A DNA stretch of 64,000 bases from Stutzerimonas sp. S1 (GTDB lineage: Bacteria > Pseudomonadota > Gammaproteobacteria > Pseudomonadales > Pseudomonadaceae). The stretch is from NCBI RefSeq assembly GCF_025966695.1, contig NZ_JAOEIY010000001.1, positions 186,001 through 250,000 on the forward strand, written 5' to 3'. The number at the start of each line of letters is the position of its first letter. Within the stretch, counting starts at the first letter, position 1. Below, piece by piece: positions 1 to 7,460 of this stretch. A program made the position numbers and the translations under genes. The notes beneath the pieces are model-generated. The model had not been told where the DNA came from. It was given only the letters and a program-made list of their open reading frames with translations, and did not search any database.

Positions 1-103
1 GCCGTTCAGCGCCAGCAACGGCCTGGCCACCGCCAACGGCCGGCTGCGCCGCAACGCCCTCTTCGATCATTACCAATCGGCGATCAACGCCCTTCAGCCC
101 TGA
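1..103 (+). CDS. C-terminal end of an adenylate-forming acyl-CoA ligase/synthetase (partial)
   Basis: Only the last 33 codons and the TGA at 101-103 are in the window. The frame beginning at base 2 reads a tail with LTANGRL-type character (seen: TANGRLRRNAL). This resembles the C-terminal lysine-loop region of ANL-superfamily enzymes such as long-chain acyl-CoA ligases, where the catalytic Lys follows 'LT.NGK' and is Arg here. The stop lies 15 bases before the next gene, so it is probably part of the same operon. The family call rests on a very short tail and its direction, and substrate cannot be told. Confidence 0.5.
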   Translation, partial: PFSASNGLATANGRLRRNALFDHYQSAINALQP

Positions 104-118
104 CTTTCGAGGTTCACC

Positions 119-790
119 ATGGATTTCTTCGACCAACTGCAACACCAGACCAGTGCCCAGCGCGAATACCTGCTGGCCTCGCCGATCATCCACGCCGCGC
201 TCGCCGGCACCGCCACCCGCGCGCAGTACATCGCCTTCCTGACCCAGGCCTATCACCACGTCAAGCACACCGTACCGCTGCTGATGGCCTGCGGTGCGCG
301 CCTGCCGGAGCGGCTGGAGTGGCTGCGCGAGGCGATCGCCGAGTACATCGAGGAAGAGATCGGCCATCAGGAATGGATCCTCAACGACATCCGCGCCTGC
401 GGCGGCGATGCCGAGGCGGTGCGCCACGGCCAGCCGGCACTGCCCACCGAGCTGATGGTCGCCTACGTCTACGACCGCATCGCGCGGCACAACCCGGCGA
501 GCTTCTTCGGCATGGTCAACGTGCTGGAGGGCACCAGCATCGCCCTGGCGACCCAGGCCGCCGGCGTGCTGCAGGACAAGCTCCAGCTGCCGGCCAAGGC
601 GTTCAGCTACCTGACTTCCCATGGCAGCCTGGACCTGGAGCACATCGAGTTCTTCAAGAAGCTGATGAACCGCCTCGACGACGAGGACGACAAGGCCGCG
701 GTGGTGCACACCGCCCGCGTGGTCTATCGCCTCTACGGCGATATCTTCCGCAGCCTGACAGCACAGGAGCACGATCATGCAACTGCGTGA
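119..790 (+). CDS. Heme-oxygenase-fold (TenA_2/diiron oxidase-like) protein
   Basis: The 223-residue, all-helical, Glu/His-rich protein belongs to the iron-containing redox / TenA-like heme-oxygenase fold group. Candidate diiron ligands are visible as E80-x-x-H83, E137 (in VLEGTS) and D172-x-x-H175, with a His cluster at 46-50 on an early helix. Family members (UndA, CADD, SznF) use iron and O2 for oxidative decarboxylation or amine oxidation, and true TenA is a thiaminase. The ATG at 119 is preceded by GAGGTTC. It follows an acyl ligase tail by 15 bases and overlaps the next gene by 14 bases. Its partners suggest action on an activated acyl or aryl acid, which is inference. Confidence 0.72.
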   Translation: MDFFDQLQHQTSAQREYLLASPIIHAALAGTATRAQYIAFLTQAYHHVKHTVPLLMACGARLPERLEWLREAIAEYIEEEIGHQEWILNDIRACGGDAEAVRHGQPALPTELMVAYVYDRIARHNPASFFGMVNVLEGTSIALATQAAGVLQDKLQLPAKAFSYLTSHGSLDLEHIEFFKKLMNRLDDEDDKAAVVHTARVVYRLYGDIFRSLTAQEHDHATA

Positions 791-1613
791 CGCGCGCATC
801 CTGCTCACCGGCGCCAGTGGCGGCATCGGCCAGGTGCTGGTCGAGCGGCTCTGCGCCGGCGGTGCGCAGTTGCTGCTGGTCGGTCGCGACAGCCTGGCGT
901 TGGAAGCGCTGGCGCGCCGCCATCCGGGGCAGGTCAGCCTGGTCTGCGCCGACCTCGCCCAGCGCAGCGGCCGGCATACGGTGCTGGATGCCGCGCGGCG
1001 CTTCGGCGGGCTCAACTGCGTGATCAACGCCGCCGGGATCAACCAGTTCAGCCTGCTCGAACAGCAGGACGAGGACGCCATCGCCCGGCTGATCGGCGTC
1101 AACGTCACCGCCACACTGCAGCTGACCCACCTGTTGCTGCCGCTGCTGCGCCAGCAGCCGCAAGCGCTGCTGGTCAATCTCGGCTCGACCTTCGGCTCCA
1201 TCGGCTACCCGGGCTTCGCCGCGTACTGCGCGAGCAAGTTCGCCCTGCGCGGTTTCTCCGAGGCGTTGCGCCGCGAGCTGGCCGACAGCCACGTCAAGGT
1301 GCTCTACATCGCCCCGCGCGCCACCCGCACGGCAATGAACAGCGCCGACGTGGTGGCGATGAACGATGCGCTGAAGGTCGGCATGGACGACCCGCAAGCC
1401 GTGGCGCGGCAGATCGTCCACGCCATCGCCGCCGAACGCGAAGAGCTGTACCTCGGCTGGCCGGAAAAACTCTTCGTGCGCCTCAACAGCCTGCTGCCAC
1501 GCGTGGTCGACCAGGCGCTGCGCAAGCAGTTGCCGGTGATCAAACGCTTCGCCCGTGCTGAACAGTCGCTGCCACCCGCCCACCAATCCAACTCAACCGG
1601 AGAACACCCATGA
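777..1613 (+). CDS. SDR-family oxidoreductase
   Basis: The 278-residue short-chain dehydrogenase/reductase has the Rossmann motif TGASGGIG at about residues 11-18, an NAAG-like motif near 85, a catalytic Ser in NLGSTFGS and the Y-x-x-x-K pair in YCASK. The enzyme should use NAD(P)H to reduce a carbonyl or oxidise an alcohol in the cytoplasm. Its start lies inside the end of the preceding diiron-type gene and its stop overlaps the next start (ATGA at 1610-1613). The three genes are therefore probably translationally coupled and act in one pathway. Substrate is unknown. Confidence 0.9.
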   Translation: MQLRDARILLTGASGGIGQVLVERLCAGGAQLLLVGRDSLALEALARRHPGQVSLVCADLAQRSGRHTVLDAARRFGGLNCVINAAGINQFSLLEQQDEDAIARLIGVNVTATLQLTHLLLPLLRQQPQALLVNLGSTFGSIGYPGFAAYCASKFALRGFSEALRRELADSHVKVLYIAPRATRTAMNSADVVAMNDALKVGMDDPQAVARQIVHAIAAEREELYLGWPEKLFVRLNSLLPRVVDQALRKQLPVIKRFARAEQSLPPAHQSNSTGEHP

Positions 1614-2260
1614 AGCGTCTGCTCGGCCTTTGCGCACTGATGCTGGCCCTGGCCAGCCAACCCTCCTTCGCCCTCAGCGCGGCCGGCGAATCGTCGCTGC
1701 AGCAGATCCAGACGCGCTGGGCGGAAATCAACTACCAGCTGCCGGCGGCGCAGCGCGAAGCGGCCTTCGCCCGGCTCGCCTCGGAGGCCGAAAGCGCGGT
1801 GGTCGGCGAACCGCAGGCCGCCGAGCTGCATATCTGGCACGGCATCGTGCTCAGCACCTGGGCTGGCGCCAAGGGCGGGCTCGGCGCGCTGGGCCTGGTC
1901 AAGCAGGCCAAGGCCGAACTGGAAAAAGCCATCGAGCTCGACGCGCAGGCACTCGACGGCTCGGCCTATACCAGTCTGGCCAGCCTCTACTACCAGGTGC
2001 CCGGCTGGCCGATCGGCTTCGGTGACGAGGACAAGGCCGAGGCGCTGTTCCAGCAGGCACTGGCGCTGAATCCGAACGGCATCGACCCGAACTATTTCCA
2101 CGGCGATTTCCTGCTGCGCCAGAAGCGCTATGGCGAAGCGCGCACGGCGCTGGAAAAGGCCCTCGCCGCGCCAGCTCGCCCCGGTCGTGAGGTTGCCGAT
2201 GCCGGCCGCCGCGACGAAGCCCGCGCGCTGCTCGCACAGGTCAAGGAAAAGCTGGAATAA
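1610..2260 (+). CDS. Exported TPR-like protein
   Basis: The 216-residue protein has a Sec signal peptide (positively charged MKR, hydrophobic run, likely cleavage after SFA near residue 20). Helix-turn-helix repeats typical of tetratricopeptides follow, for example the KAELEKAIELDAQAL segment and the later EALFQQALALNP and ARTALEKAL segments. It resembles the TatT-like/TPR proteins of periplasmic assemblies. No lipobox is seen. It is coupled to the SDR by an ATGA overlap, so it should be part of the ligase/diiron/SDR operon. TPR proteins are scaffolds, so no enzymatic role is assigned. Confidence 0.75.
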   Translation: MKRLLGLCALMLALASQPSFALSAAGESSLQQIQTRWAEINYQLPAAQREAAFARLASEAESAVVGEPQAAELHIWHGIVLSTWAGAKGGLGALGLVKQAKAELEKAIELDAQALDGSAYTSLASLYYQVPGWPIGFGDEDKAEALFQQALALNPNGIDPNYFHGDFLLRQKRYGEARTALEKALAAPARPGREVADAGRRDEARALLAQVKEKLE

Positions 2261-2322
2261 CCAGGTGCGGCGGCGTTGAATGCACAGCAATGCCGCGCCC
2301 CCCTCAAGACGACAGGAACGAC

Positions 2323-2982
2323 ATGCGCATTCTGCTGGTGGAAGACGATCGCGCCCTCGGCGAGGGCATCCGCACCGCACTCAAGCCCGAGGGCTACACC
2401 GTCGACTGGCTGCAGGACGGCGCCAGCGCGCTGCATGCACTGAGCCACGAGAGCTTCGAGCTGGCCATCCTCGATCTCGGTCTGCCGCGCTTGGACGGCC
2501 TGGAAGTGCTCAAGCGTTTGCGCGCGGCAGCCAACCCGGTGCCGGTACTGGTGCTCACCGCCCGCGATGCCACCAGCGACCGTATCGCCGGGCTGGACGC
2601 CGGCGCCGACGATTACCTGGTCAAGCCATTCGACGTCGCCGAACTCAAGGCGCGCCTGCGCGCGCTGCTGCGGCGCAGCTTCAATCGCCCGGAACCGGCG
2701 CTGGAATACCGCGGCATCCTGCTAGATCCAGTCAACCAGCAGGTCAGCTACCAGGGCGCGCCGGTCAGCCTGCCACGCAAGGAGTTCGTCCTGCTGCATG
2801 AACTGCTCGCCCAGCCCGGTCGCGTGCTGACCCGTGATCGCCTGCAGCAGGTGCTCTACGGTTGGGACGAGGAGGTCGAAAGCAACGCGCTGGAGGTGCA
2901 CATCCATCACCTGCGCAGGAAGTTCTTTCCCGAGCTGATCCGCACCGTGCGCGGGGTCGGCTATCTGGTGGACAAATGCTGA
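2323..2982 (+). CDS. Response regulator, OmpR/PhoB class (QseB/PmrA-like)
   Basis: The 219-residue regulator has a receiver domain with the acidic pair E7-D8-D9, phospho-acceptor D51 (ILDLGLP) and the conserved Lys in DYLVKPF. A winged-helix DNA-binding domain follows (RVLTRDRL, SNALEVHIHHLRRKF, IRTVRGVGYLVD). The ATG at 2323 is chosen because MRILLVEDD is the canonical start. An upstream ATG at 2290 would add an unrelated charged leader. Its TGA overlaps the sensor kinase ATG (2976-2982), giving a standard coupled pair. A PmrA-like box lies upstream of the cytochrome b561 gene just downstream, a plausible target. Confidence 0.93.
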   Translation: MRILLVEDDRALGEGIRTALKPEGYTVDWLQDGASALHALSHESFELAILDLGLPRLDGLEVLKRLRAAANPVPVLVLTARDATSDRIAGLDAGADDYLVKPFDVAELKARLRALLRRSFNRPEPALEYRGILLDPVNQQVSYQGAPVSLPRKEFVLLHELLAQPGRVLTRDRLQQVLYGWDEEVESNALEVHIHHLRRKFFPELIRTVRGVGYLVDKC

Positions 2983-4415
2983 AACGCTCGATCCGCCAGC
3001 GCACCCTCGCGCTGCTGCTCGGCACCCTGCTGGTTTCGCTGAGCCTGATCTCCTGGCAGAGCTACCGCGACGCCCGCCACGAGACCGAGGAACTGTTCGA
3101 TGCGCAGCTGGCGCAAAGTGCGCGGCTGGTGCAGGGCCTGGTGATGCGCGAGATGAATCCACAAGCCCGCCACGCGCTGCAGGAAGCGCTGGATGCGGCG
3201 GTGAACGCGCGGCGCGATCAGGGTGTGCCGGGGCACAACTACGAGACCAAGCTGGGCTTTCAGGTCTATGCCGCCGATGGCAGCACCGTGCTGCAATCGG
3301 CTGGCGCACCGGACGGCGCACTGCAGCAGCTGCTGGCGCCGGTCGGTGACTCATCGCCCTCCCCATTCGCCCGCCTGCCTGGCGGCTATCACGACGTGGT
3401 GCTCGACGGCCGCGACTGGCGACTGTTCCTGCTGCAGGACCGCGAAGACGACCTGTGGGTGCTGGTCAGCGAGCGCGGCGACGTGCGCGGCGAGCTGGTC
3501 AGCAAGATCGCCCGGCGCAGCCTGCTGCCGGATCTCATCGGCCTGCCGCTGCTGGCGCTGCTGATCTGGCTGGCGGTGGGTTGGGGCCTGCGGCCGCTGG
3601 CACGCATGGCCCAGCTGCTGAAAAGCCGCGACCCAGACAATCTCGCGCCGCTGCTGCTGGCGCCGCTGCCGCAGGAATTGGAGCCGGTCGCCGCCTCGCT
3701 CAATCGCCTGCTGCAACAGGTTCACCAGCTCATCGAGCGGGAGAAGCGCTTCATTGCCGACGCCGCCCACGAATTGCGCACGCCGCTGGCGGTGCTGCGC
3801 ATCCATGCGCAGAACGCGCAGCAGGCGCAAAACGAAGACGAGCGTGAAGAAGCGCTCGAGCAGCTGGTGGTCGGCGTCGACCGCACCACCCGCGTGGTCA
3901 CCCAGCTACTCACCCTGGCCCGCCTGGAGCCCAATGCCCAGCAACTGAGCCTGGCGCCGCTGGATCTGCGCGCACTGACTCGCGAGACACTCGCCGAACT
4001 GACCCCGCTGGCCATCGCCCGTGAGCAGGAGCTGACCCTGGAGGTGGACGAGCAGGTTGACTGCCGCCTCAATGGCGACGCGGCGAGCCTGGCTACGCTG
4101 CTGCAGAACCTGGTGAGCAACGCACTGGACTACACGCCACGCGGCGGGCGGATCGAGGTGCAGCTGCAGGGCGACGCCAACCAGCTGATGCTTGACGTCG
4201 CCGACAGCGGGCCGGGCATCGCCGCCGAGCTGCGCCCGCAGCTGTTCGAGCGCTTCTTTCGTCTCGGCGACGGCCAGGGCGCCGGCCTCGGGCTGTCGAT
4301 CGTCGCCCGCATCGCCGAACTGCACGGTGCCACGATCGAACTGCTCGACTCGCCGCTGGGCGGCCTGCGGGTCGCGGTGCGACTGCCCAGGCAGCTACAG
4401 TCGGCGGCTGGATAA
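2976..4415 (+). CDS. Sensor histidine kinase, QseC/PmrB-like
   Basis: The 479-residue membrane kinase has a first transmembrane helix at about 9-27 and a periplasmic sensor of roughly 150 residues. A second helix (PDLIGLPLLALLIWLAVGW) lies near 190-207, followed by a HAMP-like linker. The HisKA motif FIADAAHELRTPLAVL has phospho-acceptor H265, and the HATPase domain has N, G1 (DSGPGI) and G2 (GAGLGLSI) boxes. The start at 2976 overlaps the regulator stop. It should phosphorylate the adjacent regulator. The ligand is unknown; relatives respond to metals, cationic peptides or catechols. Confidence 0.92.
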   Translation: MLKRSIRQRTLALLLGTLLVSLSLISWQSYRDARHETEELFDAQLAQSARLVQGLVMREMNPQARHALQEALDAAVNARRDQGVPGHNYETKLGFQVYAADGSTVLQSAGAPDGALQQLLAPVGDSSPSPFARLPGGYHDVVLDGRDWRLFLLQDREDDLWVLVSERGDVRGELVSKIARRSLLPDLIGLPLLALLIWLAVGWGLRPLARMAQLLKSRDPDNLAPLLLAPLPQELEPVAASLNRLLQQVHQLIEREKRFIADAAHELRTPLAVLRIHAQNAQQAQNEDEREEALEQLVVGVDRTTRVVTQLLTLARLEPNAQQLSLAPLDLRALTRETLAELTPLAIAREQELTLEVDEQVDCRLNGDAASLATLLQNLVSNALDYTPRGGRIEVQLQGDANQLMLDVADSGPGIAAELRPQLFERFFRLGDGQGAGLGLSIVARIAELHGATIELLDSPLGGLRVAVRLPRQLQSAAG

Positions 4416-4502
4416 GCACCGCCGTGCGGCGTCGGGGCTGCGGTGGAAAAGCGCTACGCGCGTGCTCCACTCTACGCCCGCAGAAGTGCCGACACCGCAG
4501 GT

Positions 4503-4528
4503 GTGGATAACGGCGCAGCCTTATCCAC
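4503..4528. repeat. Intergenic inverted repeat (GTGGATAA / TTATCCAC)
   Basis: Perfect 8-base arms at 4503-4510 and 4521-4528 are separated by 10 bases. The left arm with its preceding T (4502-4510) is an exact DnaA-box sequence in reverse. The right arm TTATCCACC differs from a DnaA box by one base. The form is like the hairpin at 8495-8520. I read it as a member of a dispersed extragenic repeat family rather than a replication site. Confidence 0.55.
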
Positions 4529-4590
4529 CGAACCGCCCCCGCACACAGACAGGCTGGCCATCACCGATGACAGATGACTGGTCCGGCCCG

Positions 4591-4623
4591 GCTAAGCTTC
4601 GCTTAAGTTTCGCTGCCTAGAAT
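4591..4623 (+). promoter_or_regulatory. PmrA/QseB-type box with -10 element, cytochrome b561 promoter
   Basis: GCTAAG (4591-4596), a 5-base spacer and CTTAAG (4602-4607) match the direct-repeat PmrA pattern CTTAAG-N5-CTTAAG at 4/6 and 6/6. A TAGAAT -10 element follows at 4618-4623, 33 bases before the ATG at 4656, and no good -35 is present. That arrangement suits an activator bound over the -35 region. The adjacent two-component pair is the obvious candidate regulator. This is a by-eye motif call. Confidence 0.5.
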
Positions 4624-4655
4624 CGCATCAGTTACCCCCATGTGGAGCAGGTGAA

Positions 4656-5195
4656 ATGAACGGTAAAGCGGGAGCGGCAAGCTATGGGCGACTGTCCATC
4701 GGCCTGCACTGGTTGATGCTGCTGTTGATCGCGGCGGTTTACGCGACCATCGAACTCAAGGGCAATTTCCCCAAGGGCAGCGAGCCACGCGAACTGCTCA
4801 AGCACTGGCATTTCATGCTCGGCATGACGGTATTCGCCCTGGTCTGGCTACGCCTGCTGGCGCGCTGGCTGCATCCGGCGCCAAAGGCAGTCCCCGGCGC
4901 CGGCTGGGAACAGGCGCTGGCAAAACTGATGCACCTGGCGCTGTACGGCCTGATGATCGGTCTGCCGCTGCTCGGCTGGCTGACGCTGAGCGCGGCGGAC
5001 AAGCCGATTCCGTTCTTCGGTCTGCAGCTACCGACACTGATGGGCACCAACGAACGGCTGGCCGGCCAGTTCAAGGAGCTGCACGAGACGCTGGCGGTGG
5101 CCGGTTACTGGCTGATCGGTTTGCACGCGGCGGCGGCGCTGTTCCACCAGTACGTGCGCCGTGACGGCACCCTGCAGCGGATGCTGCCGCACTAG
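4656..5195 (+). CDS. Cytochrome b561 family protein
   Basis: The 179-residue integral membrane protein has four hydrophobic helices. Candidate haem-ligand histidines are in SIGLHWLM, LLKHWHFML, KELHETL and IGLHAAAALFHQY, the layout of the bacterial di-haem cytochrome b561 family (CybB-like). It should transfer electrons between the quinone pool and a periplasmic acceptor such as superoxide or an electron donor protein. AGCAGG precedes the ATG. A PmrA-like box lies upstream and a strong hairpin terminator downstream, so it is probably monocistronic. Confidence 0.9.
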   Translation: MNGKAGAASYGRLSIGLHWLMLLLIAAVYATIELKGNFPKGSEPRELLKHWHFMLGMTVFALVWLRLLARWLHPAPKAVPGAGWEQALAKLMHLALYGLMIGLPLLGWLTLSAADKPIPFFGLQLPTLMGTNERLAGQFKELHETLAVAGYWLIGLHAAAALFHQYVRRDGTLQRMLPH

Positions 5196-5220
5196 CGGCA
5201 GGCCTGAGGCGCAGACGCAA

Positions 5221-5255
5221 AAACGCCCGGTCGACTGATCATCGACCGGGCGTTT
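5221..5255. terminator. Bidirectional rho-independent terminator
   Basis: A perfect 14-bp stem (5221-5234 with 5242-5255) has a 7-base loop, with A-tract and T-tract on either side. It lies between the convergent cytochrome b561 and moeA genes and can serve both. Confidence 0.92.
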
Positions 5256-5262
5256 TCGTGTC

Positions 5263-6495
5263 TCAGCCGAGCAGTTCGCTGAACGGCAGGTACTCCACCG
5301 TCTCACCCTCTTCCAGCGTGCGGTTGCGCTCGACGATGGCCAGGCCTTCGGCCCAGCTCGCCGAGGTCAGCATCGCCGAGCCCTGACGCGGGTGCAGGCA
5401 CACGCGCATCTCGCCGTCGACCTGCTCGAGCCGCGCGCGCAGGTACTGGCGGCGGTTGTTCGGCTTGCGCCAGGCGAAGCCGGCGGTCAGGCGCAGCGGC
5501 TTGGGCAGCACGTCGGTGCAACCCTGGGCACTGAGCAGGAACGGCCGCGCCACCACCAGCGAGGTGATCAGCGCCGCCGCCGGATTGCCCGGCAGGCCGA
5601 TCCACGGCTTGCCGTTGACCTCGCCGAAGGCCAGTGGCTTGCCGGGCTGGATTGCCAGACGCCACATGTGCAGCTCACCCAGTTCGCGAATGGCCTGCTT
5701 GAGGTGATCCTCCTCGCCCACCGATACGCCACCGGAGGTGATCAGCATGTCCCATTCGGAGGCAGCCAGCGCCAAGGCGTCGCGGCTGGCGGCCAGTTCG
5801 TCGACGAGGATTTCGTAGTCATGCACTTCCATTCCGAGGCTGCGCAGCACGCTGAGCAGGCAGTAGCGGTTGGAGTTGTAGATCTGCCCCGGCGCCAGCG
5901 GCTCGCCGGGTTCGCGCAGCTCGTTACCGCTGGAGAGCAGACCGATACGCAGGCGCCGATAGACCGCCACGCGGGCAACGCCGAAGCTCGCCAGCAGGCC
6001 GATCTCCTGCGGGCGCAGGCGCTTGCCGGCCTGCAGCACCGCTGCACCGGCCTGCAGTTCCTCGCCCTGACGGCGCACATGGCCGCCCTGGGTGACCGCG
6101 GGCAGATGCACGCGCCCGTCCTCGATCTGGCAGTCTTCCTGCGCCACCACCGTATCGGCGCCCGGCGGCAGCGGTGCGCCGGTGAAGATGCGCACGGCGT
6201 GGCCGGCAGGCAGTTGCTGGTCGGCGGCATCACCGGCAGCAATGCGCCCGGCCAGCGGCAGCCAGCCGCCTTCGGCCGGCAGGTCGGCGGCACGCAGGGC
6301 GTAGCCGTCCATCGCGCTGTTGTCCCAGGCCGGCACCGGGAAGGGTGCATCGAGCGATTCGGCCAGCACCCGGCCGAGCGCATCGGACAGCGCCACATGT
6401 TCGATCGGCGGCAGCGCGGGCACCCGCGCCAGCAGTTCGGCAATGGCTTCGTCGACCGGCTTCAGTCCGCTGGTGTCGCAGCCACAGGCGCTCAT
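5263..6495 (-). CDS. moeA: Molybdopterin molybdenumtransferase MoeA
   Basis: The 410-residue enzyme inserts molybdenum into adenylylated molybdopterin, the last step of molybdenum cofactor synthesis. Family signatures include PVPAWDNSAMDGYA near the N-terminus, the MoCF-domain segment ITSGGVSVGEEDH and IQPGKPLAFG with GLPGNPAA. The start at 6495 gives an ATGA overlap with moaB, while a frame extended upstream would run into moaB. With moaB it forms the distal part of the cofactor cluster that feeds NarG. The N-terminal MSACGCD is unusually Cys-rich. Confidence 0.95.
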   Translation of the reverse strand: MSACGCDTSGLKPVDEAIAELLARVPALPPIEHVALSDALGRVLAESLDAPFPVPAWDNSAMDGYALRAADLPAEGGWLPLAGRIAAGDAADQQLPAGHAVRIFTGAPLPPGADTVVAQEDCQIEDGRVHLPAVTQGGHVRRQGEELQAGAAVLQAGKRLRPQEIGLLASFGVARVAVYRRLRIGLLSSGNELREPGEPLAPGQIYNSNRYCLLSVLRSLGMEVHDYEILVDELAASRDALALAASEWDMLITSGGVSVGEEDHLKQAIRELGELHMWRLAIQPGKPLAFGEVNGKPWIGLPGNPAAALITSLVVARPFLLSAQGCTDVLPKPLRLTAGFAWRKPNNRRQYLRARLEQVDGEMRVCLHPRQGSAMLTSASWAEGLAIVERNRTLEEGETVEYLPFSELLG

Positions 6496-7037
6496 GAGCG
6501 TGGCCCGCAATAGGCGACCGCGCTGGCCTTGAGGTGCGGCACGAAGTTGCAGGGCTTGGTGCGGCTGTCCAGCTGCTCGACGAGGATCTTGTTCCAGGCG
6601 GTGCGACAGGCATTGGTCGAGCCGGGCAGGCAGCAGACCAGGGTGCCGTTGCTCATCCCAGCCAGCGCGCGGGACTGCACGGTGGAGGTGCCGATCTCGC
6701 CCAGCGAGAAGTGGCGGAACAGTTCGCCGAAGCCGTCGACGGACTTGTCCAGCAGCGGCTGTACCGCCTGCGGGGTGTTGTCGCGGGCGGTGAAACCGGT
6801 GCCGCCGGTGATCAGCACGACCTGCACGTTCTCGCTGGCGATCCAGCTGCAGACGCGGGCGCGGATCTGCCAGATATCGTCCTTGACGATGGCGCGCTCG
6901 GCCAGGCTGTGGCCCGCGCTCAGCAGGCCGTCGATCAGGGCCTGGCCGGAGGTGTCGGAATCCAGGTTGCGGGTGTCGCTCACCGTGAGCACGGCAATGC
7001 TCAGCGGCTGAAATTCGGTGTTGGACAGGTGAGCCAT
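6492..7037 (-). CDS. moaB: Molybdenum cofactor biosynthesis protein MoaB (MogA/MoaB family)
   Basis: The 181-residue MoCF-domain protein has the pattern LTVSDTR near residue 17, VVLITGGTGF with DNTP, and the PGSTNACR segment. MoaB/MogA proteins adenylylate molybdopterin before MoeA inserts molybdenum. Its stop overlaps the moeA start, so the two are coupled. A TTGGAGGTA element at 7103-7111 upstream resembles the half-site in the narK1/narX intergenic NarL-type repeat. No gene lies between it and moaD 145 bases upstream, where moaE sits in related genomes. Confidence 0.93.
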   Translation of the reverse strand: MAHLSNTEFQPLSIAVLTVSDTRNLDSDTSGQALIDGLLSAGHSLAERAIVKDDIWQIRARVCSWIASENVQVVLITGGTGFTARDNTPQAVQPLLDKSVDGFGELFRHFSLGEIGTSTVQSRALAGMSNGTLVCCLPGSTNACRTAWNKILVEQLDSRTKPCNFVPHLKASAVAYCGPRS

Positions 7038-7104
7038 GGCTCGAAACTCCGTAGAAAATTAGCGGCAGGCTGGGCCAGTTGCAGGTCGGGGCCCATTCCC
7101 CGTT

Positions 7105-7111
7105 GGAGGTA
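7105..7111. promoter_or_regulatory. Possible NarL heptamer upstream of moaB
   Basis: GGAGGTA is preceded by TT and reads TACCTCC on the minus strand. It is identical to one arm of the 7-2-7 inverted repeat upstream of narK1. The facing arm (7096-7102) matches only about 4 of 7. It sits about 70 bases before the moaB start and would put cofactor genes under nitrate control. This is a weak single-site call. Confidence 0.35.
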
Positions 7112-7182
7112 TTTCCTCACCCTAGCCGGATGCGGCGATTCTCGCCGGCAGCTGCGACTGCAGGTCGCAAAGCGCGGGCGCT

Positions 7183-7431
7183 TCAGCCACCGGTGACCGG
7201 CGGGAAGAAGGCGATCTCGTCGCCATCTTGCAGGGGTTCAGCGGTATTGCACAGTTCCTGATTGCGCGCGCACATCAGGTTGCGCTCGGCGAGCAGCGCC
7301 CAGTGGCCACCGCGCTGCTGCAGGAACTGGCGCAGCTGTTCGATGGTAGCGAACTCGGCCTGCCACGGCAGGCGCTCGAATTCGCAGCCGAGCAGTTCGC
7401 GGTAACGGGCGAAGTAGTTGATGCGCAGCAT
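7183..7431 (-). CDS. moaD: Molybdopterin synthase sulfur carrier subunit MoaD
   Basis: The 82-residue beta-grasp ubiquitin-like protein ends in the required Gly-Gly (PPVTGG), which is thiocarboxylated and donates sulfur in molybdopterin synthesis. It starts MLRINYFARYRELLG. I place the start at the ATG at 7431 because GGAGG sits 8 bases before it; an upstream TTG overlapping moaA also exists. It follows moaA closely. The catalytic partner gene moaE is not next to it, so MoaE must be supplied from elsewhere. Confidence 0.92.
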   Translation of the reverse strand: MLRINYFARYRELLGCEFERLPWQAEFATIEQLRQFLQQRGGHWALLAERNLMCARNQELCNTAEPLQDGDEIAFFPPVTGG

Positions 7432-7460
7432 GCGGGCATCCTCCGGTTCGGTGCGCCAGC

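Noticed and set aside
4502-4529. Two DnaA-box-like sequences as a replication origin or datA-like site
   Set aside because: They are the two arms of one small hairpin, with no cluster of boxes, no AT-rich unwinding element and no origin genes such as dnaA or gidA nearby.
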